Assembly (NCBI GenBank): GCA_947461185.1
Contig: CANHJY010000148.1
Location: forward strand, 1 to 5,327
Source: Flavobacteriales bacterium
GTDB taxonomy: Bacteria > Bacteroidota > Bacteroidia > Flavobacteriales_D > Crocinitomicaceae
DNA: 5,327 nucleotides
Reading direction: 5' to 3'
The notes beneath the pieces were generated by a model. The model was not told the DNA's origin. It was given only the letters and a program-made list of their open reading frames with translations, and searched no databases. A program made the position numbers and the translations under genes. Below are positions 1 to 5,327 of the stretch, in pieces. Position 1 is the stretch's first letter. Every line of letters starts with the position of its first letter.

Positions 1-142
1 CAACTGACAAAGTTGTATACGCATTTGCAATGTAAGGAGATGTAGTAACTGTAAAATCATTGTTTTTTCCGCGTTGTGCAAAAATGAGGAAAGGTGAACA
101 AAGAAAAATTACTGAAAAGATTCTAATTACTTGAAAATTCAT
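1..142 (-). CDS. Exported protein, N-terminal fragment (runs off left edge)
   Basis: An open frame starts at an ATG at 142-140 on the minus strand and stays open for 47 codons to the window edge, so only the N-terminus is visible. It begins MNFQVIRIFSVIFLCSPFLI and continues FAQRGKNNDF: a short start with one Arg, a hydrophobic core at about residues 9-21, and a likely signal peptidase I site after FAQ (residue 23). This is a typical Bacteroidota Sec signal peptide. The mature start (TVTTSPYIANAYTTLSV, residues 31-47) is Ser/Thr-rich and loosely resembles the beginning of large secreted adhesin or gliding-motility/T9SS-cargo proteins, but that is a memory-based impression from few residues. 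Cys15 lies inside the hydrophobic core without a good lipobox, so a lipoprotein is less likely. It follows the YkgJ-like gene on the same strand after a 50-bp gap, which contains only a one-mismatch -7 box (TAAATTCG). Function is otherwise unknown. Confidence 0.72.
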   Translation of the reverse strand, partial: MNFQVIRIFSVIFLCSPFLIFAQRGKNNDFTVTTSPYIANAYTTLSV

Positions 143-192
143 ATAGTTTGGATTACCAGGAAAAAGACGAATTTAATAAGAAAAAGTTGGCA

Positions 193-660
193 CTAATTAA
201 ATTTAATTTTGATTTCATTCACAATATTTACAACCGCAGGACAAACTAAGGTATTGGCTATTGTAAGATTGGCAATTTGATAATTATTTTTTCGGTCCGT
301 ATGAGGGTATTCTCTACATGCCAATGGCCGAACATCATATATTTCGCACTTATTATCAATTCCTAAAAAAGGGCATGGTGAAGATTTCAATACCCAATCA
401 TTTTCTTCATCTAATCTTAAATGATGATTGATAAAATTTGATTCTTTTTCTCGAAGGTGTTTGGCTATCCTTTTAATATCGATATCTCTAAAAATTGGAC
501 TTGTTGTTTTACAACAATTTGCGCAATCTAAACAATCTCTTTTTTTAAATTCTTTGTGATGTAGGTTATGAATAATTTCATCAAGATTTTGCTTCTTTTT
601 ACTAGCAATTTTCAAAAATGATTTTTTGTTTACTTGAAAATCTATTTTTGCTTGCTCCAT
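193..660 (-). CDS. YkgJ-family cysteine-cluster (putative Zn/Fe-binding) protein
   Basis: This 155-residue protein matches the YkgJ/CxxCxxCC family (putative zinc- or iron-chelating domain). The cluster CxxCxxCC lies at residues 43-50 (CLDCANCC). It is followed by CPFLG (C96), C105 with IYDVRP, C115 in CREYP and a last C140 in VCPAV, so the full set of eight cysteines is present. No signal peptide or membrane segment is seen, so it is probably cytoplasmic. The biochemical role of the family is not established; metal or iron-sulfur binding is inferred from the cysteines. I chose the ATG at 660, which gives a length usual for the family as I recall it and has AGAGG 11 nt upstream. The frame is open up to a stop at 736-738, and a TTG at 684 would add eight residues (MKAEDIKL). 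The gene is divergent from the oxidoreductase at 752. A one-mismatch -7 box (TAAGTTCG, minus strand, 715-722) is a weak promoter candidate. Confidence 0.88.
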   Translation of the reverse strand: MEQAKIDFQVNKKSFLKIASKKKQNLDEIIHNLHHKEFKKRDCLDCANCCKTTSPIFRDIDIKRIAKHLREKESNFINHHLRLDEENDWVLKSSPCPFLGIDNKCEIYDVRPLACREYPHTDRKNNYQIANLTIANTLVCPAVVNIVNEIKIKFN

Positions 661-723
661 TAACTTAATATCCTCTGCTTTCAAAACGCTTGTCTTATTA
701 TGATAAATTCTTATCGAACTTAG

Positions 724-731
724 TATATTTG
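724..731 (+). promoter_or_regulatory. Bacteroidota -7 box upstream of the oxidoreductase gene
   Basis: TATATTTG matches the Bacteroidota sigma-A -7 consensus TAnnTTTG exactly. It lies 20 bp before the ATG at 752, which would give a 5' leader of roughly 12-16 nt. No TTG -33 element is found at the usual spacing of about 17-21 bp, so the call rests on the -7 box and its position. No clear Shine-Dalgarno sequence fits in the short leader. Confidence 0.5.
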
Positions 732-751
732 ACTGTTAATTTATAAAATTA

Positions 752-2242
752 ATGGAGAAATTTGATCTAATTGTTATTGGAGGTGGCCCTTCCGGATATG
801 CAGCAGCTATGCGTGCTATAGATTTTGGAAAAAGGGTTTGTCTTATTGAGAGGGACAAAGTTGGGGGTGCAGGCGTTTATAATGGTGCTTTAAGTTCAAA
901 GACATTGTGGGAAATCGCAAATAGGGTGAACAGTATCAATGAAATGATTGTCCCAATGGGCAGAAAACCATTTGAACTGGAATGGAGTGATGTCTCAAAA
1001 ACATTGGCTGAAGCTGTATTTGAAAGAAAGTTTCAATATTCTTGTCATATCAAGTTACTTCAAACAGAAACCATGAAAAAACTTCTGAGTTACGAGAGAG
1101 GCTCTGGAAAATTAATTTCTAAAAACGAGGTTTCCATAAAATATGAAGGCGAGACTAAGACCGTTTGGGGGGATAATATCATTTTAGCATCTGGGAGTAG
1201 ACCTAGAAAAGTTGACAACATTAAGGTCGATGAATCTTCAATTCTTACGAGTAATGGAATTGATCAAATCGACAACTATCCCAAAAGCTTGGTAATAGTT
1301 GGTGCTGGTGTTATTGGATGTGAATACGCAACCATATTTTCAAATTTTGGAAAAACCAAAGTTTATATTATTGATAGGCAAGAGCGAATTCTGCCATTCG
1401 AAGATGATGACATTTCAAAATTAGTTGCCGAAAACCTAATCAAGAAAGGTGTTACCATTCATTCGAATGCGAAATTGGAAAGAATGGAAACCATAGCTGG
1501 TGAGGTAGAATATGAACTTTCTTACCCTGATGGAAAAACGGAGGTTATACGTGTTGAAAAAGCTTTACTATCTATAGGTCGCGTCCCAAATGTTGAGGAT
1601 TTAGGTTTGGAAAATGTAGGCGTAAAAATGTCTCAAAGGGGTGTTCACATTGGAGATGATGATACCCGGACTAATATTCCAAACATCTATGCAGTTGGTG
1701 ATGTATCTGGAAGAATAGCGCTGGTAAATATGGGCGAAATTGAGGCTAGACATGCCGTTGAGAAGATGTTTGATTTAAAAACAGAAAGACTCAATTATGA
1801 CAATATTTGTACGATCATGTTTTTAAATCCCGAGGTGGCTTCAGTTGGAATGAATGAACAACAATGCGAACAGCAAAACATCCCCGTTAAAGTTGTAAAG
1901 CTAGATTTTTCGCTCGTTACCCGTGCAATCGCAATGCGAAAAACGCAAGGTTTTTTTAAGATCATAGTAACGAACGACAAGGAAATGCGCATTTTAGGGA
2001 TGCGTGCTGTCGGTGAACATGCGTCAACAGCCATTCAAGCCGTAGGCTTATTGATAAAACTTAATATGCCTATTGAGGTTTTGTCAGAATTGATTCATCC
2101 GCATCCTTCTATAGTTGAAGGAATACAAGAATGTGTGCGAATGTTGCTGAACAGATCCATATTTAAATCCTCTGTTTTCAAGGATAAATTGGCTTGTTAT
2201 TCACTTGTTGAAGGTGTAAAAACGCCTTTAGAAAGATTGTGA
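752..2242 (+). CDS. FAD/NAD(P)-dependent oxidoreductase, SthA/dihydrolipoamide dehydrogenase-like, lacking the redox-active disulfide
   Basis: This 496-residue protein has the full two-dinucleotide-fold plan of the class I pyridine nucleotide-disulfide reductases, at normal family length. The FAD fold has GGGPSG at 10-15 and the ribose-binding acid E33. The NAD(P) fold has GAGVIGCEYA at 184-193, followed by an acidic D208 at the end of strand 2, which favours NADH over NADPH. The second FAD motif is YAVGDVSG (313-320). The C-terminal dimerisation domain ends in HPHPSIVE, keeping the His451/Glu456 pair that acts as base in dihydrolipoamide dehydrogenase. The usual GGTCLNVGCIPSK segment reads GGAGVYNGALSSK (38-50), so both disulfide cysteines are replaced (Gly41, Ala46). 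GCEYA-IF and DRQERILPF recall soluble transhydrogenase SthA. It is therefore unlikely to be a true lipoamide dehydrogenase; a hydride-transfer or other cytoplasmic flavoenzyme role is inferred. No 2-oxoacid dehydrogenase genes are adjacent. The stop codon abuts that of convergent folD. Confidence 0.9.
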   Translation: MEKFDLIVIGGGPSGYAAAMRAIDFGKRVCLIERDKVGGAGVYNGALSSKTLWEIANRVNSINEMIVPMGRKPFELEWSDVSKTLAEAVFERKFQYSCHIKLLQTETMKKLLSYERGSGKLISKNEVSIKYEGETKTVWGDNIILASGSRPRKVDNIKVDESSILTSNGIDQIDNYPKSLVIVGAGVIGCEYATIFSNFGKTKVYIIDRQERILPFEDDDISKLVAENLIKKGVTIHSNAKLERMETIAGEVEYELSYPDGKTEVIRVEKALLSIGRVPNVEDLGLENVGVKMSQRGVHIGDDDTRTNIPNIYAVGDVSGRIALVNMGEIEARHAVEKMFDLKTERLNYDNICTIMFLNPEVASVGMNEQQCEQQNIPVKVVKLDFSLVTRAIAMRKTQGFFKIIVTNDKEMRILGMRAVGEHASTAIQAVGLLIKLNMPIEVLSELIHPHPSIVEGIQECVRMLLNRSIFKSSVFKDKLACYSLVEGVKTPLERL

Positions 2243-3121
2243 TTATTTACCTTTCAATTCCATTGCCTTCAATGTATTAATCATCAATGAGGCAATTGTC
2301 ATAGGACCTACTCCTCCCGGAACAGGAGTAATAAACGAACATTTCGGGGCCACTTCATCAAATTTCACATCGCCCTTTAATCTCCAACCCCTAGCTCTTG
2401 TTGCATCTTCAATCCTAGTTGTTCCGACATCAATTACAACTGCTCGATCTTTAACCATCTCGGCAGTAACAAAATCTGGTTGACCGATTGCGGCAATGAG
2501 AATATCCGCTGACTGGCAAATTTCATGAAGATTTTTAGTTTTACTATGCGCTAAGGTTACCGTACAATTTCCAGGGTCAGCATTTCTGCCTAACATTATA
2601 CTTAATGGTGTTCCAACAATATTGCTTCGACCTATAATAACGCACTTTTTACCTTCCGTTTTAATTTGATTTCTTCTTATTAATTCAACAATGCCAGCTG
2701 GCGTTGCAGGTAAAAATCCGGGTAGGTTAAGAATCATTTTCCCAAGATTTACAGGATGAAAGCCATCAACATCTTTCATGGGATCGATTGCTTGTGTAAT
2801 TTTTAATTCATCAATATGCTTAGGTAAAGGAAGCTGTACAATAAAACCATCAATACTTTTATCTTCATTTAGTGATTGTACTTTAGCTAATAATATTTCC
2901 TCTGGAACTGAATCATCATAGCGAATGAGTGTACTTTCAAACCCAATTTGCTCACAGGCCTTTACCTTTGCCGCTACATATGTTAGCGAACCTCCATCAT
3001 TACCAACGAGTATTGCTGCCAAATGCGGAATTTTCTTTCCATCTTTTTTTCTTTGTTGAACAGCCTCGGCTAACTCTTTTCGAATTTGTTCTGAAGTTGA
3101 ACGTCCATCCAGTAATTGCAT
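2243..3121 (-). CDS. folD: Bifunctional methylenetetrahydrofolate dehydrogenase / methenyltetrahydrofolate cyclohydrolase FolD
   Basis: FolD interconverts 5,10-methylene-THF, 5,10-methenyl-THF and 10-formyl-THF in the cytoplasm. This supplies one-carbon units for purine and formyl-methionine synthesis, with NAD(P)+ as hydride acceptor. The 292-residue length is normal. Residues 1-120 form the folate-binding catalytic domain, with the Tyr48/Lys52 pair (YVAAK), QLPLP at 96-100 and DVDGFHP at 117-123 (Asp119 at the folate site). The nucleotide-binding domain has GRSNIVGTP at 164-172 and VIDVGTTR at 229-236. The signature [10 protein letters not shown] is at 266-275. All expected catalytic residues are present, so the enzyme should be active. 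[18 protein letters not shown] in the C-terminal third is of the form I associate with Bacteroidota FolD proteins. The ATG at 3121 fits the family start (MQLLDGR). A perfect -7 box lies 17 bp upstream. The gene stands alone, divergent from the barrel-protein gene and convergent with the oxidoreductase gene. Confidence 0.98.
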   Translation of the reverse strand: MQLLDGRSTSEQIRKELAEAVQQRKKDGKKIPHLAAILVGNDGGSLTYVAAKVKACEQIGFESTLIRYDDSVPEEILLAKVQSLNEDKSIDGFIVQLPLPKHIDELKITQAIDPMKDVDGFHPVNLGKMILNLPGFLPATPAGIVELIRRNQIKTEGKKCVIIGRSNIVGTPLSIMLGRNADPGNCTVTLAHSKTKNLHEICQSADILIAAIGQPDFVTAEMVKDRAVVIDVGTTRIEDATRARGWRLKGDVKFDEVAPKCSFITPVPGGVGPMTIASLMINTLKAMELKGK

Positions 3122-3137
3122 CGCACAAATATTTTGA

Positions 3138-3145
3138 CAAAGATA
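3138..3145 (-). promoter_or_regulatory. Bacteroidota -7 box upstream of folD
   Basis: On the minus strand this reads TATCTTTG, an exact match to TAnnTTTG, 16 bp before the folD ATG. It implies a short leader of about 8-12 nt. The nearest TTG upstream (plus-strand CAA at 3157-3159) is only 11 bp away, too close for a standard -33 element, so the -33 part is weak or absent. Confidence 0.5.
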
Positions 3146-3176
3146 AAGCTATGAAACAATTATTCTAAAAAAGATG

Positions 3177-3194
3177 AATTGGTTTTATCCAATT
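3177..3194. repeat. Perfect 6-bp inverted repeat overlapping a -33 element (possible operator)
   Basis: AATTGG at 3177-3182 and CCAATT at 3189-3194 are exact reverse complements separated by TTTTAT. The left arm contains the candidate -33 TTG of the promoter for the gene at 3215, so a dimeric regulator bound here could block transcription. It lies upstream of the predicted transcript, so it is not an attenuator or terminator for that gene. A 6-bp repeat in AT-rich DNA can arise by chance. Confidence 0.35.
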
Positions 3195-3207
3195 GCTTGT
3201 ATTTTTG
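3179..3207 (+). promoter_or_regulatory. Bacteroidota-type promoter (-33 TTG, -7 TATTTTTG) for the outer-membrane protein gene
   Basis: TTG at 3179-3181 and TATTTTTG at 3200-3207 (exact TAnnTTTG) are 18 bp apart, within the usual Bacteroidota -33/-7 spacing. This is the only promoter in the window with both elements. Transcription would begin around 3211-3214, directly at or just before the ATG at 3215, so the message may be leaderless or may use the second ATG at 3221. Confidence 0.55.
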
Positions 3208-3214
3208 AAAAAAA

Positions 3215-3802
3215 ATGAAAATGAAAAAAATCTTCGCACTTGCATTAGCCCTTGGAATTTCCACAATTAATTTTTCTCAAAAAATTGAAGGTTTAGAACT
3301 CGGCCTCGACGGATTCTTTGGGGCGTCAACAATGGGGGGCTCATACGGTTTCGGGCCTAAATTAGGTTTCAGAATGAACGAAAATTTGATCCTTGGTCCT
3401 TCATTTCGTTTTCAGAGAACTTGGTCAAAAAATAATTTTACTGGTCAAGAATTTAGCTTTAATAACTATGGAGGTGGGCTTTTTATTCATGGAAGATACA
3501 AAAACAGTATTTATGGCGGAGTGGAAGCTGAAGTTATGAGAACAGCTAATCTTTTTATTGACACATCGGCTGTTTTTAAAAGAGTTGTTCCTACAGTTTT
3601 TATATGTGCAGGATTTTCTAGAGAATTCAATGAAAAAATAAGACTTAACGTTGGACTATATTACGATATCATCAATAGCTTAAATAGCCCGTTTAGAACA
3701 TCATATGTAATGACCATCAAGAATCCTGAAACAGGTCAAATAGTGCGATATATCCCAATGATATACCGCATTTCTATATTTATTCCACTTGGGAAAAAGT
3801 AA
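3215..3802 (+). CDS. Small exported outer-membrane beta-barrel protein, function unknown
   Basis: I do not recognise a specific family for this 195-residue protein. It starts MKMKKIFALALALGISTINF followed by SQ, a clear Sec signal peptide with likely cleavage after Gln22. The mature part is rich in Gly and aromatic residues with alternating hydrophobic stretches: roughly 27-37, 44-54, 57-69, 84-94, 97-108, 125-136, 141-152 and 178-193. That is about eight beta strands, suggesting a small 8-stranded outer-membrane barrel. The end RISIFIPLGKK is like the last strand plus basic tail common in short Bacteroidota barrel proteins. A single Cys131 is present. ATG codons at 3215 and 3221 are both possible starts; both leave the signal peptide intact. 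The gene is alone on its strand, with its own promoter, divergent from folD and ending 3 bp from the convergent FKBP lipoprotein gene. Context gives no functional clue. Confidence 0.85.
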   Translation: MKMKKIFALALALGISTINFSQKIEGLELGLDGFFGASTMGGSYGFGPKLGFRMNENLILGPSFRFQRTWSKNNFTGQEFSFNNYGGGLFIHGRYKNSIYGGVEAEVMRTANLFIDTSAVFKRVVPTVFICAGFSREFNEKIRLNVGLYYDIINSLNSPFRTSYVMTIKNPETGQIVRYIPMIYRISIFIPLGKK

Positions 3803-3805
3803 CGA

Positions 3806-4816
3806 TTAAAATCCACCACCTACATTGGCTGGTGCCTGAGGCATTGGAGGGGCTAAACTACCTGCCTTGCCATAGTTTATTAAGTCAATTTCAAAAACCA
3901 ATGCTGCTCCGGGTCCAATTTCTGCTGGTGCTTGATATCCATAAGCCATTTCTGCAGGAATAAACAATTTATATTTACCGCCTTTTTTCATTTTTTGAAG
4001 ACCGAAAGTCCAACCTGGAATCACTTGCGCCAAGTTCATAGCAATTGGATCTTGATTCTGGGTCATTTTCTTCATTTTATAAGAATCCTGAATCGTATCA
4101 CCTTTGGCGTTCATCAAAATATATTCAATTTGAACATCATCAGTGGCTTTTGGTGAACCTCCAATTCCTGGTATTAATGCTTGGATAACAATACCATTAT
4201 CAAATACTTGAGCACCTTTAAGTTTTTTGGCCGCTGCCATTAAATCCTTGCTCGACTTATCATTCCCTGCTTTAATCTTAGCATTTTTGGCCTTAATTTC
4301 TGCATTAATCTTTGATGTAAAACCATCTAATATTAATTTCTTTTGTGTTTCGTTCAAGGCTAATTTTTTGTTCAAAAGAAAGTCTGAAAAACCCTTTTTA
4401 AGCGTTGAAAGATTAAATTCGGACAATTTATTTAATCCTGTCATTTCATTATAAAAACCATAACCAATAATCTTTCCGATGCATTCTGAACCCTCTTTAA
4501 CATATGCAGTGTTAAAATCCTGCCCGTATGGCCCCATTAATTTTTGAAGAATATTTTCACACGATTCCGGATAAACACTACTAATATTTGATTCAAAACC
4601 TTTAATCGCCATTTCTTTATCCAAACTTTGCTTCATATTTTGGTTGGCATAAATCGAATTTGCGTATTCAATACCAAAAGCATAAGAAAGGCTATCCTTG
4701 AAGCTTGTCAATTTTACATCCGATGGTGTTCCAGTTTCTGTCTCTTCTGTTTCAGAACCACAAGAAGCTAAAATAAAGATGTATGAAGCGAGAAAATAAA
4801 CAACTATATTTTTCAT
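3806..4816 (-). CDS. FKBP-type peptidyl-prolyl isomerase lipoprotein with divergent active site
   Basis: This 336-residue protein has a lipoprotein signal peptide with lipobox LASC (Cys19) and a flexible Ser/Glu/Thr linker at 20-33, so it is probably lipid-anchored in the envelope. An FKBP N-terminal-type helical region spans about 40-200, with a Lys/Ala-rich helix at 168-200. A C-terminal FKBP domain spans about 205-313, followed by a Pro/Gly-rich tail. Matching FKBP12 by eye, Tyr26, Asp37, Val55-Ile56, Trp59, Tyr82 and Phe99 correspond to Tyr232, Asp244, Val265-Ile266, Trp269, Tyr292 and Phe308. Phe36 is replaced by Gln243, and the aromatics at 46 and 48 by Ile258 and Met260, so isomerase activity may be low and a chaperone role is possible. 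Cys86 and Cys112 could form a periplasmic disulfide. Its ATG overlaps the upstream FKBP stop (ATGA), indicating translational coupling. Its stop is 3 bp from that of the convergent barrel gene. Confidence 0.9.
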   Translation of the reverse strand: MKNIVVYFLASYIFILASCGSETEETETGTPSDVKLTSFKDSLSYAFGIEYANSIYANQNMKQSLDKEMAIKGFESNISSVYPESCENILQKLMGPYGQDFNTAYVKEGSECIGKIIGYGFYNEMTGLNKLSEFNLSTLKKGFSDFLLNKKLALNETQKKLILDGFTSKINAEIKAKNAKIKAGNDKSSKDLMAAAKKLKGAQVFDNGIVIQALIPGIGGSPKATDDVQIEYILMNAKGDTIQDSYKMKKMTQNQDPIAMNLAQVIPGWTFGLQKMKKGGKYKLFIPAEMAYGYQAPAEIGPGAALVFEIDLINYGKAGSLAPPMPQAPANVGGGF

Positions 4817-5327
4817 ATTACTTTTAATAATTCAACATCAAAAATAAGTGCACTAAAAGGCTGAATTGGTCCACCTGGGTGCGGATGTGCACCATAAGCC
4901 AATTCTTGAGGAATATACAACCTGTATTTTGAACCTTCATTCATTAATTGCAATGCTTCCGTCCAACCTGGAATAACTTGATGTACACCAAAAGTTGCAG
5001 GCTCGCCTCTTTGCACAGAACTATCGAAAACAGTTCCATTAATAAGTGTTCCATGATAATGAACAGAAACGGTATCTTGAGCGCTTGGTTTTGCACCAGA
5101 ACCTTCTACTAAAACCTCATATTGCAATCCTGAAGATGTAACTTGAACATTTGAATTACCTTGATTTTCTGTAAGAAACACTTCTCCTGCAATCTTATTA
5201 GCCGCAAATTTAGCATCACCAACTTCCTGGAGGTAGTTTTGAATTATTGCATTTGCTTCATCTGGAGAAAATTTTGGTTGCTTTCCTGCGAAAACATCTG
5301 CTACGGCTTCAGCCAATACTTCTGGAG
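4813..5327 (-). CDS. Mip-like FKBP-type peptidyl-prolyl cis-trans isomerase, 5' end beyond the window
   Basis: The frame is open to the right edge, reading PEV-L before AEAVADVFAGKQPKFSPDEA, so the true start lies outside. The TTG at 5316 is probably an internal Leu codon. The visible part contains the end of the FKBP N-terminal dimerisation region (GLQYEVL marks the junction) and a complete FKBP domain. Numbering from the TTG, the canonical residues are VHYHG (Tyr87), FDSS (Phe97, Asp98), VIPGW (114-118), AYG (Tyr141) and LIFDVELL (Phe159), so it should be catalytically active. The plan matches Mip/FkpA-type homodimeric isomerases, which usually have about 40 more residues at this end plus any signal sequence. 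The substrate-flap segment reads GAHPHPGGPIQP, with two His residues. Localisation cannot be judged without the N-terminus; an envelope role is inferred from the coupled lipoprotein gene. The stop overlaps that gene's start by 4 bp. Confidence 0.93.
   Translation of the reverse strand, partial: PEVLAEAVADVFAGKQPKFSPDEANAIIQNYLQEVGDAKFAANKIAGEVFLTENQGNSNVQVTSSGLQYEVLVEGSGAKPSAQDTVSVHYHGTLINGTVFDSSVQRGEPATFGVHQVIPGWTEALQLMNEGSKYRLYIPQELAYGAHPHPGGPIQPFSALIFDVELLKVI

Noticed and set aside
195..208. Perfect 14-bp palindrome AATTAAATTTAATT at the 3' end of the YkgJ-like gene
   Set aside because: It is made only of A and T, has no loop and is part of the coding end (KIKFN). Such palindromes are expected by chance in AT-rich DNA, and it would be a poor terminator.
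702..715. Small inverted repeat GATAA-ATTC-TTATC between the divergent YkgJ-like and oxidoreductase genes
   Set aside because: The arms are only 5 bp and AT-rich, and it does not line up with a -33 element. This is too little to call an operator.
1795..2034. 79-codon minus-strand open frame inside the oxidoreductase gene
   Set aside because: It lies wholly within a well-supported flavoenzyme coding region, and its translation shows no family resemblance. It is a shadow frame.
752..2242. Calling the flavoenzyme dihydrolipoamide dehydrogenase (lpdA) or mercuric/glutathione reductase
   Set aside because: The essential CxxxxC disulfide is absent, and no 2-oxoacid dehydrogenase or mer genes are nearby.
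2231..2255. GAAAG/CTTTC pairing across the oxidoreductase/folD junction as a bidirectional terminator
   Set aside because: A 5-bp stem with a 15-nt loop and no following T-run on either strand would not make a stable intrinsic terminator.
2929..3168. 79-codon plus-strand open frame over the 5' end of folD
   Set aside because: It is antisense to conserved FolD sequence and to the folD promoter, with a low-complexity His/Leu/Phe translation. Shadow frame.
3932..4454. Two plus-strand open frames (3932-4156, 4227-4454) opposite the FKBP lipoprotein
   Set aside because: Both are antisense to the FKBP and helical regions of a clear gene. The hydrophobic look of the second is explained by the complement of a Lys/Ala-rich helix.

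Overview
The window reads as AT-rich chromosomal DNA of a Bacteroidota bacterium, probably a flavobacterium-like lineage. The reasons are signal peptides ending in -FAQ and -FSQ, an outer-membrane barrel, a lipoprotein FKBP, a FolD with a Bacteroidota-like C-terminal third, almost no strong Shine-Dalgarno sequences, and perfect TAnnTTTG -7 promoter boxes before three genes. It holds seven genes. Two run off the window edges, and one of these (1-142) is only a 47-residue N-terminus.

Layout from left to right. (1) 1-142, minus: the start of a secreted or surface protein. (2) 193-660, minus: a YkgJ-type cysteine-cluster protein, with a possible longer TTG start at 684. (3) 752-2242, plus: a flavin disulfide-reductase-family oxidoreductase, closest by eye to soluble transhydrogenase/dihydrolipoamide dehydrogenase, in which both redox-active cysteines are replaced. 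(4) 2243-3121, minus: folD. (5) 3215-3802, plus: a small exported outer-membrane beta-barrel protein of unknown role. (6) 3806-4816, minus: an FKBP-type prolyl isomerase lipoprotein. (7) 4813 to beyond 5327, minus: a Mip-like FKBP whose stop overlaps the start of gene 6 by 4 bp (ATGA).

The two FKBP genes form a translationally coupled pair and probably act in the cell envelope as folding factors. The upstream copy keeps the canonical FKBP active-site residues. The downstream lipoprotein has lost several aromatic ones. The other genes look like single transcription units. Genes 3/4 and 5/6 converge with 0 and 3 bp between stop codons, while genes 2/3 and 4/5 diverge from short promoter regions. 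There are no RNA genes, mobile elements or CRISPR arrays that I can see, and no gene-free stretch over 300 bases. Most of the window looks like ordinary core genome. The points most worth following up are the cysteine-less oxidoreductase, the divergent FKBP lipoprotein and the spacer-free convergent gene pairs.
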